Below, in pieces: positions 16,401 to 23,858 of a stretch of DNA of 64,000 nucleotides. The DNA is taken from positions 667,091 to 731,090 of the forward strand of contig NZ_NCSM01000014.1 in assembly GCF_002224125.1 (NCBI RefSeq). The letters run 5' to 3'. The position numbers were made by a program, and so were the translations under genes. The notes beneath the pieces are model-generated. The model searched no databases. It saw nothing but the letters and a program-made list of their open reading frames with translations, and had not been told where the DNA came from. The stretch is from Streptomyces sp. NBS 14/10 (lineage in GTDB: Bacteria > Actinomycetota > Actinomycetes > Streptomycetales > Streptomycetaceae). The stretch's first letter is position 1, and each line of letters begins with the position of its first letter.

Positions 16401-16698
16401 GAGCGCGCGGATGGGCACCCTGGAGCCGGGGAAGCTCGCCGACCTGGTGCTGGTGGAGGGCGACCCGCTGAGCGACATCCGCGCGGCCGCGGCGGTGCGG
16501 AGCGTGGTGCTGGGGGGTGTGGTGCGCTCGGTGGACGACCTGGTGAGCGGGAAGCCCTCGGGTGCGGCGGCGGGCGTACGCGGCGCGGCGGCCGTACGTA
16601 GCGCGGCTGCGCCGAGCGTGGCCGACGTACCGCAGGGCCCCGCCCGCGAGCGCTACTGGTGGCACCAGGAGGAGCACGCCCACCACTCCTGCTGCTGA
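13429..16698 (+). CDS. Tat-exported TolB-like propeller fused to an amidohydrolase
   Basis: 1089 residues from a GTG start with GGAGG 9 nt upstream. A twin-arginine signal (SRRKLIRRGG, hydrophobic core, cleavage near VANAA) directs export. Residues ~60-620 contain at least six WD40/TolB-type SPDG blades (ALSPDGRTVV, FSPDGRHLVY, FSPDGKRIAY and others). From ~640 an amidohydrolase domain begins, with the metal motif LPGLIAVHEH, the lysine region DLVKTYVRLP, a later histidine loop (RATSHYLFGP) and the GTDSPLVPP aspartate, closing with GKLADLVLVEGDP. The C-terminus is His/Cys-rich (HQEEHAHHSCC). Related fused proteins are annotated as secreted imidazolonepropionase-like or dipeptidase-like hydrolases, but the substrate is unknown. 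A strong hairpin follows at 16709. Confidence 0.88.
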   Translation: MGISRRKLIRRGGQAAAGAGGLWLGGQLTGLATVANAAENAEKAENAENADSAADGATRRITVTQATNASAALSPDGRTVVLDLLNLLWTVPAAGGEATRLTGIDQEATEPDFSPDGRHLVYQSYTGGNFHLWLARADGTGARRLTKGTADHREPRFSPDGKRIAYAGEADGRYAIHVLDLDSGATKVWAPSTDATVQQAQPFWRPDGKAIAFTSGKGDAPQSVVQVDADGKRTTLATVTQGRVAGPSFSPDGARFAYVHLGSAGTALVVDGEKVSDAAEDVFPFAARWPSADEVFYTADGKIRRRKLSGGLSGGTAKAKAAQDIAFAAHLTVPRVQERPAAPDSDAAPASASPRPVKGIVSPSLSPDGERIAFAALGDIWIAPVNPPRGKGAAPKAVVSDGHLNTDPAWSPDGSTLVYVSDRGGAADLWAYDIADGTTRRLTDLQDAASGPAFSPDGASVAFGLGAGTLHTVDVATGAVRKVAGPLNSPGRPTFSADGRKLSLAALAPVTARYREGFNRVLTVDLASGEAHYDDPVPGKSLVNRIDAGPVHSPDGKHTAYIVGGTLHLSALDAAGRPTGTARRLNDETADAPSWSADSRSLLYLSNGRLRLADARTGRARTVPVKLTWRPAKPTGRTVVQVGAVWDGTGETLRRDVDIVIEGDRIKAIVARGSVRAGSGGRTVDARHLTALPGLIAVHEHGPWQRADTMKLWLSYGVTAVRSPGTAHYAAVEAKEATASGRRVGPRVFAAGDLIDGSRIYYSSGRPITDTEELERELTKAEALGHDLVKTYVRLPYAMQRAAVRGGHRLGLRATSHYLFGPLGLGADGTEHLGGTSRYGRRQKETHLGHAYDDMTEPLIASGMAFTPTFGLSGAGLPATRAAIYRYAEWAVGDRRLTSLMSEAEYEEFRSGVAAAQQTVPTDLLAFVARHGATVRRLLEGGAHVGVGTDSPLVPPAIYYHLNLQAMVRYGATPHQALRSATAEGARALGMSARMGTLEPGKLADLVLVEGDPLSDIRAAAAVRSVVLGGVVRSVDDLVSGKPSGAAAGVRGAAAVRSAAAPSVADVPQGPARERYWWHQEEHAHHSCC

Positions 16699-16708
16699 GG
16701 CCGTTCAC

Positions 16709-16733
16709 GCGGCGGCCATTCTGTGGCCGCCGC
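16709..16733 (+). terminator. Hairpin terminator after the amidohydrolase gene
   Basis: A perfect 10-bp stem GCGGCGGCCA / TGGCCGCCGC with a 5-nt loop begins 11 bp after the stop codon. There is no T-tract, as is common for Streptomyces terminators. Confidence 0.75.
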
Positions 16734-16765
16734 CCGGTCACCGGCCGTCGCCGGGACATGGTTCC

Positions 16766-17620
16766 ATGAGGGACATGTTCGAGCAGTTTCTGGTCTCCGG
16801 TGCACTGTCCGATGTCGAGGAGGCGGTGCGCAAGGCGGCCGCCGCCGAGGTCATGCCGAGGTTCCGGCAGCTCGCCGACCACGAGATCGTCGAGAAGAAC
16901 GGCCCGCACGACCTGGTGACGGTCGCCGACCGCCAGGCCGAGGAGCATCTGACCGCCTCGCTCACCGCGCTGCTGCCAGGCTCGGCCGTGGTGGGCGAGG
17001 AGGCCGTACACGCCGATCCGTCCGTGCTCGGCGCGCTGGGCGGGGACGCGCCGGTGTGGATCGTCGACCCGGTCGACGGCACCCGGCAGTTCGTCCACGG
17101 CGACCCGGGCTTCGCGATGCTGGTCACCCTCGCCCACCGCGGCGAGCTGCTGGCCTCGTGGACCTACGCCCCGGCGCTCGACCTGATGGCCGTCGCGCGC
17201 CGCGGCGGGGGAGCGGTGCTGAACGGCGAGCCGATACACTCCGGCCGGCCGGAGCACGGCAAGGATCTCCAAGTCGCCATCTCGCACCACGACTTCACCA
17301 CGGACGCCGAGAAGCGCACCCTGTCCGTACTGCGGACACCAGGTGTCGCGCCGCGCCCGTGCGGCTCGGCCGGCCTGGAGTATCTGAACGTGGCCCGTGG
17401 CCTGCTGGACGCGGTGGCTTTCACCTGGGAGAACGCCTGGGACCACGCCGCCGGGCTGCTGCTGGTCGCCGAGGCGGGCGGCGCGAGCGCGACGCTGGCC
17501 GGCGATCCGTTCCGTATCACGGGCGGAAACGCGCTTCCTTTCACCGCGGCGCGGGACGCGGCGACCGTACGGCATATCCTGAGCCTGCTGGGCGCCCCGG
17601 CCGACCGGGCCGCCGGCTGA
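16766..17620 (+). CDS. Inositol monophosphatase family protein (possible histidinol-phosphatase type)
   Basis: 284 residues from ATG 16766 (ATG 16775 also possible). The three metal-site motifs of the IMPase superfamily are present: E of VVGEEAVHAD, IVDPVDGTRQFVHG, and WENAWDHAAGLLLVAEAGG near the C-terminus. These bind two or three Mg2+ ions for hydrolysis of a phosphomonoester. Streptomyces genomes hold several paralogues (SuhB, HisN, CysQ types), and nothing in the immediate neighbourhood fixes the substrate. The FAD oxidoreductase gene follows after 51 bp on the same strand. Confidence 0.86.
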   Translation: MRDMFEQFLVSGALSDVEEAVRKAAAAEVMPRFRQLADHEIVEKNGPHDLVTVADRQAEEHLTASLTALLPGSAVVGEEAVHADPSVLGALGGDAPVWIVDPVDGTRQFVHGDPGFAMLVTLAHRGELLASWTYAPALDLMAVARRGGGAVLNGEPIHSGRPEHGKDLQVAISHHDFTTDAEKRTLSVLRTPGVAPRPCGSAGLEYLNVARGLLDAVAFTWENAWDHAAGLLLVAEAGGASATLAGDPFRITGGNALPFTAARDAATVRHILSLLGAPADRAAG

Positions 17621-17671
17621 CAGAGCTTCAGGAGTCCTCAGGAGTCCTCAGGACGGGGAGGGAGACCCGAC

Positions 17672-19090
17672 GTGCCGTCCATGCTCGACGCGGTCGTGGT
17701 GGGTGCCGGGCCGAACGGGCTGACCGCGGCCGTCGAACTGGCCCGCCGCGGCTTTGCGGTGGAGATCTTCGAGGCCGCCGAGACGATCGGCGGCGGCGCC
17801 CGCACCGAAGAGCTCACCCTCCCCGGCTACCGGCACGACCCCTGCTCCGCGGTGCACCCGCTGGGCATCGGCTCCCCGGCCTTCCGCGCCATGCCGCTCG
17901 CCCGGCACGGCCTGGAGTGGCTGCATCCCGAGCTGCCGCTGGCACACCCCTTCCCGGACGGCACGGCCGCCGTCCTGGCCCGCTCGGTCGGTGAGACGGC
18001 CATGTCGCTGGGCCCGCGCGACGCCGGTACGTACCGCCGGCTGATGGCCCCGTACGTCGGCAGATGGGATACCCTCGCCCGCGACTTTCTGCGCGCCGCG
18101 TGGGACGGGCTGCCCGCCGACCCGGTGACCTGGGCCCGCTTCGGGCTGCACGCCATCCAGCCCGTCACCCTCCTCAGCCGCCGCTTCCGCGACGAGAAGG
18201 CGGGCGCGATACTCGCCGGGATGGCGGGCCACGCCATCTCGCCGAGCAGCGGCATCGGCACGGCAGGCCTCGCGCTGTTCTTCGCGCTCGCGGGGCACGC
18301 CGTCGGCTGGCCCGTCCCGCGCGGCGGCTCGCAGTCGATCTCGGACGCGCTCGGGTCGTATCTGCGCGAGCAGGGCGGGGCGATCCATGTGGGCGTGGAG
18401 GTCAAGCGGCTGGACGAGCTGCCGCCCGCTCGCGCGTACATCTTCGACACCTCGCCGACCGCCCTGGCCCGGATCGCCGGGCTCGGCAACGCGTACCGCC
18501 ACTTCCGCTACGGGGCCAGTGTCTTCAAGATCGACTACGCCCTGGACGGCCCGGTGCCCTGGACCGCGCCGGAGGCCCGGCGCGCCGGCACCGTCCACGT
18601 CGGCCCCACCGCCGGTGAGATCGGCGCCGCGCTGCGGGCCGCCACCGACGGGCGCGCCCCCGACGTCCCCTTCTTGATCACCGCCCAGCCCAGTGTGGTC
18701 GACGACTCGCGCGCCCCGGCGGGCAAGCATGTCTTCTGGGCGTACGGCCATGTCCCGCGCGGCTGGGACGGGGACGCCACCGAGGCCATAGAGCGGCAGA
18801 TCGAGCGCTTCGCGCCCGGCTTCCGGGATCTGGTGCTGGCGCGGGCCGTGGCCGGGCCGCCCCAGCTCGCGGTGCGCAACGCGAACTACGTGGACGGTGA
18901 CATCGCCTGCGGCGCCTTCGCGGGCCTGCAGACCGTGATCCGCCCCAAGCTGGCGCGCGTCCCGTACGCCACGGCCCACCCGTCGGTCTTCCTGTGCTCC
19001 TCGGCCACCCCGCCGGGGCCCGGGGTGCACGGCATGTCCGGGCACCACGCGGCGCGCGCGGTGTGGCGGCGGCTGCGCGGCCGGGGCTGA
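17672..19090 (+). CDS. Phytoene-dehydrogenase-like NAD(P)/FAD-dependent oxidoreductase
   Basis: 472 residues from a GTG with GGAGGGAG upstream. The N-terminal Rossmann motif [14 protein letters not shown] and the following acidic residue in [15 protein letters not shown] are the FAD ADP-binding site. The C-terminal segment ends with [17 protein letters not shown] sequence ([16 protein letters not shown]), which closes the FAD site in CrtI/NOX-like amine-oxidase family members. Length and motifs match the uncharacterised CrtI-like group rather than a carotenoid cluster, and no crt neighbours are present. A tandem AGGAGTCCTC-type duplication lies just upstream at 17631-17650. The substrate is unknown. 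Confidence 0.87.
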   Translation: MPSMLDAVVVGAGPNGLTAAVELARRGFAVEIFEAAETIGGGARTEELTLPGYRHDPCSAVHPLGIGSPAFRAMPLARHGLEWLHPELPLAHPFPDGTAAVLARSVGETAMSLGPRDAGTYRRLMAPYVGRWDTLARDFLRAAWDGLPADPVTWARFGLHAIQPVTLLSRRFRDEKAGAILAGMAGHAISPSSGIGTAGLALFFALAGHAVGWPVPRGGSQSISDALGSYLREQGGAIHVGVEVKRLDELPPARAYIFDTSPTALARIAGLGNAYRHFRYGASVFKIDYALDGPVPWTAPEARRAGTVHVGPTAGEIGAALRAATDGRAPDVPFLITAQPSVVDDSRAPAGKHVFWAYGHVPRGWDGDATEAIERQIERFAPGFRDLVLARAVAGPPQLAVRNANYVDGDIACGAFAGLQTVIRPKLARVPYATAHPSVFLCSSATPPGPGVHGMSGHHAARAVWRRLRGRG

Positions 19091-19198
19091 CCCTGGCCCC
19101 GGCTGTCCGGCGGCCCCGTTGGAATGCCGGGGCGGCGGCCGGGCGTTGAATCCGGTGAGAGGGCCAGTCACGAGTCGTTCGACGATGGGACGGAAGCC

Positions 19199-19645
19199 AT
19201 GCCTCTGCAGGGCGAGTACGAGCCGAGCCCCGAGAAGTGGGTGCGTGATCAGGTCGAGCAGATCGAGAGCTCCGGTGGCACCAAGGGGATGTCGATCCGG
19301 GGGCTGCCGGTCATCCTCCTGACCACCCGGGGCGCGAAGAGCGGCAAGATCCGCAAGAGCCCGCTCATGAGGGTCGAGCACGAGGGCAGCTACGCCGCGG
19401 TCGCCTCGCTGGGCGGCTCCCCCAAGAACCCCGTCTGGTACTACAACGTCGTGGCCGACCCCCGGGTCGAGCTGCGGGACGGCACGGTGAGCCGGGACAT
19501 GACGGCCCGGGAGGTCCACGGGGAGGAGAAGGCCCGGTGGTGGGCGCGGGCCGTCGAGGCGTACCCCGACTACGCGGACTACCAGCAGAGGACGGACCGC
19601 CAGATCCCGGTCTTCGTCCTGGAGCCCGCGTCCGAGGACCACTGA
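19199..19645 (+). CDS. F420-type nitroreductase/deazaflavin-dependent oxidoreductase (Ddn family)
   Basis: 148 residues from ATG 19199 with GGAAG directly upstream; an earlier ATG at 19124 is not supported by conservation. The split-barrel fold motif [18 protein letters not shown] and the later [20 protein letters not shown] are the Ddn/FDOR-A signatures that bind coenzyme F420. Family members reduce nitroimidazoles, quinones or enones with reduced F420. The gene is on the same strand as the preceding FAD oxidoreductase, with 108 bp between, and stops 2 bp before the convergent LysR gene ends. Confidence 0.87.
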   Translation: MPLQGEYEPSPEKWVRDQVEQIESSGGTKGMSIRGLPVILLTTRGAKSGKIRKSPLMRVEHEGSYAAVASLGGSPKNPVWYYNVVADPRVELRDGTVSRDMTAREVHGEEKARWWARAVEAYPDYADYQQRTDRQIPVFVLEPASEDH

Positions 19646-19647
19646 CG

Positions 19648-20568
19648 TCAGTGTGCGGAGGGCGCTGACGCGGGGCCGATCAGACGTGTCAGCTCATCGG
19701 CGACCACCTGGCCCGCGGGCGAGATCCAGCGCCTGCGGTGCCGGGTGAGCTGGACCGGCACGGGCGGCACCGGCGGCCCGTCGACCCGGGCCAGGAGGCC
19801 GTCGTGCAGCTGCCGCTCCAGGGTCGCCTGCGGCAGCAGCGTGAGCCCGAGCCCGGCGGCCACACAGGAACGGGCGGCCTCGATGCTGCCGAACCGGGTC
19901 AGCCGGGGCCGCGCGTCGGGGAGCGCGAGCAGGGAACGGACCAGCCGATCGCTGTACGAGCAGCCCTCCTCGTGGACGAAGAAGCTCTCGTCGGCCAGCT
20001 CCGGCCACCCCGCCTCGCGCCCGGCCAGCCGGTGGCCTGGCGCGGCCACGTACACCAGCGGCTCGTACGCGATGGGCCGCGCGACCAGGTCGGCGGCCTC
20101 GACCTCCGGCTCCAGGAGAAGCGCCAGGTCGAGCCGCCCCGAGCGCAGCCCCTCCATGGCCGCGGCGGTGCCGGCCGCGTGCAGATGGACGTCCACGCCC
20201 GGGTGGGTGCGCCGCAGCGAGGCGATCACCCGCGGCAGATGCGACGAGCACAGCGACTCGCCCGCGCCGAGGGCCACCTGGCCCTCCACCGCCCCGTCCG
20301 CCCCCGCGCCGTTCCCCGCCGCCGCGGTCGCCCGCAGCCGGGCTTCGGCGTCCAGCACCCGCTCGGCCTCTTCGAGCAGCCGCCGCCCGGACGGGGTCGT
20401 GGTCGTGCCCGCGGGCAGCCGGTCGAACAGGCGCGTGCCGAGCTCCCGCTCCAGCGAACGGATCTGGACGGTGACGGTGGACTGGGCGAGATGCAGCTCG
20501 GTGGCCGCGGCGGTGAAGCTGCCGGTGCGGGCCAGGGAAACGAAGGTGCGCAGAAGTCTGGTGTCCAT
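19648..20568 (-). CDS. LysR-family transcriptional regulator
   Basis: 306 residues. The N-terminal winged HTH (residues 3-62) contains LARTGSFTAAATELHLAQST and RSLERELGTRLFDRLPAGTTTT, the standard LysR DNA-binding region. The remainder is the two-lobed periplasmic-binding-protein-like effector domain, starting at about residue 92 (GQVALGAGESLCSSHLP). It is divergent from the phzF-family gene with 97 bp between starts, the classic arrangement for a LysR regulator and its target. An inverted repeat in the gap (20570-20603) is the likely binding region. The effector is unknown. Confidence 0.9.
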   Translation of the reverse strand: MDTRLLRTFVSLARTGSFTAAATELHLAQSTVTVQIRSLERELGTRLFDRLPAGTTTTPSGRRLLEEAERVLDAEARLRATAAAGNGAGADGAVEGQVALGAGESLCSSHLPRVIASLRRTHPGVDVHLHAAGTAAAMEGLRSGRLDLALLLEPEVEAADLVARPIAYEPLVYVAAPGHRLAGREAGWPELADESFFVHEEGCSYSDRLVRSLLALPDARPRLTRFGSIEAARSCVAAGLGLTLLPQATLERQLHDGLLARVDGPPVPPVPVQLTRHRRRWISPAGQVVADELTRLIGPASAPSAH

Positions 20569-20569
20569 C

Positions 20570-20603
20570 AGAACCTAAGCCTAGCTGGGGCTATCGGGGT
20601 TCT
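20570..20603. promoter_or_regulatory. Candidate LysR binding region
   Basis: Nested inverted repeats lie in the LysR/PhzF divergent gap: outer AGAACC (20570-20575) with GGTTCT (20598-20603), and inner AGCC (20578-20581) with GGCT (20589-20592). They lie immediately upstream of the lysR start codon, as expected for an autoregulatory site. Confidence 0.45.
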
Positions 20604-20665
20604 CGATGGATGCGAGCGAAAAGAATCGTTGGACGCGATGGGTGGCCCGGTGAAACGGTATCCCC

Positions 20666-21586
20666 ATGACCGCACACACGGCACCCACCGCAGACAGCAC
20701 GTCCACCGAGACCGACGACCAGGTTCTGCGCTACTCCGCCTTCACCACCGACCCCTCCGGCGGCAACCCCGCCGGGGTGGTGCTCGACGCCACGGCGCTC
20801 GACGACGCCGAGATGGTGGCCGTCGCCGCCCGGGTCGGCTACTCCGAGACCGCGTTCATCACGGCGCGGGACGAGGCCGCGCGCCGCTACGGGCTGCGCT
20901 ACTTCAGCCCCCGCGCCGAGGTGGCCTTCTGCGGACACGCCACGATCGCCACCGCCGTCGCGCTCGCCGAGCGCGTCGGCCCGGGTGAGCTGGTCTTCGA
21001 CACGATGGCGGGCGAGATCCGCGTGGCGACGACTCTGGACAAGGGAGAGGGCGGGAACGGCGGGGCCCCGCAGGCCACCCTCACCAGCGCGCCCACGCAC
21101 TCCCACCCGGCCGACGAGGCCCTGACCGAGCAGGTGCTGAAGGCCCTGCGCTGGACGCGGGACGACCTGGACCCGGCCCTTCCGCCGCATATCGCCTTCG
21201 CGGGCAACGACCACCTCGTCCTCGCCGCCGCCACCCGCGAGCGGCTGGCCGCCCTGGACTACGACTTCGACGCGCTGGAGGAGCTGATGCGGGTCCACGG
21301 GTGGACCACCGTCCACCTGGTGTGGCGCGAGGCCGCGGACCGCTTCGACTTCCACGCCCGCGACCCGTTCCCGCCCGGCGGCGTCGTGGAGGACCCGGCC
21401 ACCGGCGCCGCGGCCGCCGCCTTCGGCGGCTATCTGCGGGCGCTCGGGCTGGTGACGGAGGAGACCAGGGTCCGGATCCGGCAGGGCGAGGACATGGGGC
21501 GGCCCAGCGATCTCCTCGTCGACATACGCCCCGACGAGGAGCGGGTGCGGGTCACGGGCCGGGCGGTGGCGATCCCGGGAGCGTAG
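20666..21586 (+). CDS. PhzF-family isomerase/epimerase
   Basis: 306 residues. Family landmarks are the early FTTDPSGGNPAGVVLDA, the catalytic-glutamate segment VGYSETAFI, the FSPRAEVAFCGHATIATA glycine/histidine loop, and the matching second-half loop VEDPATGAAAAAFGGYL. These belong to the pseudo-symmetrical diaminopimelate-epimerase fold. Besides PhzF itself, which isomerises dihydro-hydroxyanthranilate, this family includes many enzymes of unknown substrate. No other phenazine genes are present, so a phenazine role is not supported. The gene is divergent from, and probably controlled by, the LysR regulator. A very long hairpin follows the stop. Confidence 0.87.
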   Translation: MTAHTAPTADSTSTETDDQVLRYSAFTTDPSGGNPAGVVLDATALDDAEMVAVAARVGYSETAFITARDEAARRYGLRYFSPRAEVAFCGHATIATAVALAERVGPGELVFDTMAGEIRVATTLDKGEGGNGGAPQATLTSAPTHSHPADEALTEQVLKALRWTRDDLDPALPPHIAFAGNDHLVLAAATRERLAALDYDFDALEELMRVHGWTTVHLVWREAADRFDFHARDPFPPGGVVEDPATGAAAAAFGGYLRALGLVTEETRVRIRQGEDMGRPSDLLVDIRPDEERVRVTGRAVAIPGA

Positions 21587-21609
21587 GGGTGCGTCCGGCA
21601 CCTGAATTC

Positions 21610-21671
21610 GCGGTGAGTATGAGACAGCGACACGCCGACGGCACGGCGTGTCGCTATCTCATACTCACCGC
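21610..21671. terminator. 62-bp near-perfect palindrome, bidirectional terminator
   Basis: The arms span 21610-21636 and 21645-21671 (27 bp each) with an 8-nt loop and a single internal mismatch (C at 21625). It lies between the convergent phzF-family and hemC stop codons, so it can terminate both transcripts. The length and perfection of the stem are exceptional. Confidence 0.8.
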
Positions 21672-21698
21672 AAAGTGCCGGCGCTCGGTGCCTGGCGC

Positions 21699-22634
21699 TC
21701 AGTGCGGGATGGTGTCGATGACCTCGCGCGCCCCCTGGCGCAGCAGGGCCACCGCCACCGAGGTGCCGAGCGTGGCCGGGTCGAGCGGGCCCGCCCACTC
21801 GTGCGCATCCAGCACCGTCTTGCCGTCCGGGCTGAACACTCGGGCGCGCAGGGAGAGGCGGCCGTCGCGCTCGGCCCGGGCGTAGCCCGCGATGGGGGAG
21901 TTGCAGTGGCCCTGGAGCACATGCAGGAGCATGCGCTCCGCCGTGATCTCCTTCCAGGCGTCGGCGTCGCCGAGTCCGGAGACCGCGTCGATGGTCGCGG
22001 TGTCGTCCTCGCGGCACTGCAGCGCCAGCACCCCGGCCCCGATCGGCGGGCACATCGTCTCGACGGGCAGGATCTCGCTGATCCGGTCCGTACGGCCGAT
22101 CCGCTCGAGCCCGGACACCGCCAGCAGCAGCGCGTCGCACTCGCCCGCGTCCAGCTTCTCCAGGCGGCGGTTGGCGTTGCCGCGCATCGGCACGCACTCC
22201 AGCTGCGGGTGGGAGACAGCAAGTTGCGCGATGCGGCGCACCGACGAGGTGCCGATCCGCGCACCCTCCGGCAGCTGATCCAGCGTCAACCCGCCGGGGT
22301 GCACCAGCGCGTCGCGGATGTCGTCCCGCTTGAGGTAGGCCGCGAAGACCGTGCCCGCGGGCAGCGGCCGGTCGGCGGGGATGTCCTTGACGCAGTGCAC
22401 GGCCAGATCGGCCTCGCCCGCCAGCAGCGCCGCGTCGACCTCCTTGGTGAACGCGCCCTTCCCGCCGAGCGCCGACAGATCGCCCATCCACCGGTCGCCG
22501 GACGTGGTGACCGGCACCACCTCGGTACGGATGCCCGGACGCAGCGCGGCCAGTTCGGCGCGGACCCGCTCGACCTGCGCGAGGGCCATGGGGGAGGAGC
22601 GGGAGACAATGCGGATGAGGTCGGTGGACGACAT
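21699..22634 (-). CDS. hemC: Porphobilinogen deaminase (hydroxymethylbilane synthase)
   Basis: 311 residues from ATG 22634. The enzyme polymerises four porphobilinogen molecules into hydroxymethylbilane in tetrapyrrole synthesis. The catalytic aspartate lies in HCVKDIP (D84). The arginine-rich substrate region is [11 protein letters not shown] and [11 protein letters not shown]. The dipyrromethane cofactor cysteine is C244 in [13 protein letters not shown]. All active-site residues expected for HemC are present. The gene stands alone, without hemA, hemB or hemD beside it, so this may be a second copy in addition to the usual hem cluster. It is divergent from the channel-like membrane protein gene. 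Confidence 0.9.
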   Translation of the reverse strand: MSSTDLIRIVSRSSPMALAQVERVRAELAALRPGIRTEVVPVTTSGDRWMGDLSALGGKGAFTKEVDAALLAGEADLAVHCVKDIPADRPLPAGTVFAAYLKRDDIRDALVHPGGLTLDQLPEGARIGTSSVRRIAQLAVSHPQLECVPMRGNANRRLEKLDAGECDALLLAVSGLERIGRTDRISEILPVETMCPPIGAGVLALQCREDDTATIDAVSGLGDADAWKEITAERMLLHVLQGHCNSPIAGYARAERDGRLSLRARVFSPDGKTVLDAHEWAGPLDPATLGTSVAVALLRQGAREVIDTIPH

Positions 22635-22766
22635 GGTGTACACGATAGGGCCTCCGCCGCGTGGTCCGGGCACCGGCCGGGGGCGCCCCCGTACGCTTTC
22701 TCCGTCCGTGCTGGTGAGAGCACTGGCCCGGAAAACAACGGGATAGGGGGAAGGGACGGAGCTGCG

Positions 22767-23858
22767 GTGGCGGTGCGGGTACTGCTGGGCATCCTCGGCG
22801 CCGTCGTCGTGCTCGGGATCTTCTCCTCGGTGCTGTGCACGCTGGTCATCCCCCGCCCCACCCGCTCCAGCTTCACCCAGATCGTCCAGCGCGTGGTGTG
22901 CCGGGCATTCCAGCTGGTGGCCGACCGGCTGCCGAGCGCCGAGGCCCAGGACCGGGTGCTCGCGCCCGTGGCCGCGGTGGCCATCGTCGCCACGCTGATC
23001 GGCTGGCTGATCTCCTTCATGCTCGGCTACGCCCTGCTGGAGGCGGCGGTCAGCGGCTTCGGCCCCAGGACCGCGCTCACCGAGTCGGGCTCCTCCCTCT
23101 TCACGCTCGGCTTCGCCAGCAGCAAACGCGCCACCCTGACCGCCATCGACTTCTGCGCCGCGGCCACCGGCCCGATCGTGGTCGGCCTCCAGGTCGGTTT
23201 CCTGCCCACGCTGTACGGTGCCTACCAGCGCAGGGAGACCGAGGTCACCCTGCTGGAGACCCGGGCGGGAAGCCCGCCGTGGGGGCCGGAGGTCCTGGCC
23301 CGCTACGCCCAGGTCGAGCTGTTGGACAGCCTCACCGAGCTCTTCCGCAACTGGGAGCGGTGGAGCGCCGAGGTGAGCGAGAGCCACACCACCTACCCGG
23401 TCCTGATCCAGTTCCGGTCCCCCAAGCCCGGCCGTAACTGGCTGATCGCCCTGCTGTCCGTCATGGACGCCGCGGCCCTGCGGCTGGCCTTCAACCCGTC
23501 CCAGCCGCCCGCCGAGGCGCGGATGGCGCTGCGCGCGGGCTTCGTCTGCCTGCGCGACCTCGCCGATACCCGCGGTATCCCATACGACCACGACCCCCGC
23601 CCCGACGACCCGCTGCTGCTCGGCTACGAGGACTTCCTGTGGGGCGTGGCGCGGATGGCCGAACAGGGCTACCCGATGGAGCGCACACCCGAGGACGCCT
23701 GGCCGCACTTCCGCGGCTGGCGCGTCAACTACGAGTCGCTGGCCTACCGCCTGGCCAAGGACATCGACGCCGTCCCGGCCCCCTGGTCCGGCCCGCGCCG
23801 CACGGCGGTGGCCGTCCGTACTCCGCTCACGCCGGTGGACCGGCGGCCGGTGGGGTGA
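22767..23858 (+). CDS. Channel-like membrane protein of unknown function
   Basis: 363 residues from a GTG preceded by GGAG. Three hydrophobic segments are visible: residues ~2-28, ~70-100, and ~128-150. A short re-entrant-like stretch [14 protein letters not shown] lies between the last two, where two-TM potassium channels place their pore helix and filter. The canonical TVGYGD filter is absent, so a K+ channel cannot be claimed. The rest is a soluble C-terminal domain of ~210 residues, with no family I can name. The 3' end overlaps the convergent vWA gene by 32 bp. Confidence 0.7.
   Translation: MAVRVLLGILGAVVVLGIFSSVLCTLVIPRPTRSSFTQIVQRVVCRAFQLVADRLPSAEAQDRVLAPVAAVAIVATLIGWLISFMLGYALLEAAVSGFGPRTALTESGSSLFTLGFASSKRATLTAIDFCAAATGPIVVGLQVGFLPTLYGAYQRRETEVTLLETRAGSPPWGPEVLARYAQVELLDSLTELFRNWERWSAEVSESHTTYPVLIQFRSPKPGRNWLIALLSVMDAAALRLAFNPSQPPAEARMALRAGFVCLRDLADTRGIPYDHDPRPDDPLLLGYEDFLWGVARMAEQGYPMERTPEDAWPHFRGWRVNYESLAYRLAKDIDAVPAPWSGPRRTAVAVRTPLTPVDRRPVG

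Noticed and set aside
13438..16686. A 1082-codon open frame antisense to the propeller-amidohydrolase gene
   Set aside because: It is an antisense shadow created by GC-rich third positions. The sense protein has a Tat signal, repeated SPDG blades and amidohydrolase motifs, while the antisense translation has none.
20666..21586. A phenazine biosynthesis locus
   Set aside because: Only one PhzF-superfamily gene is present and no other phz genes occur. The family is widespread outside phenazine pathways.
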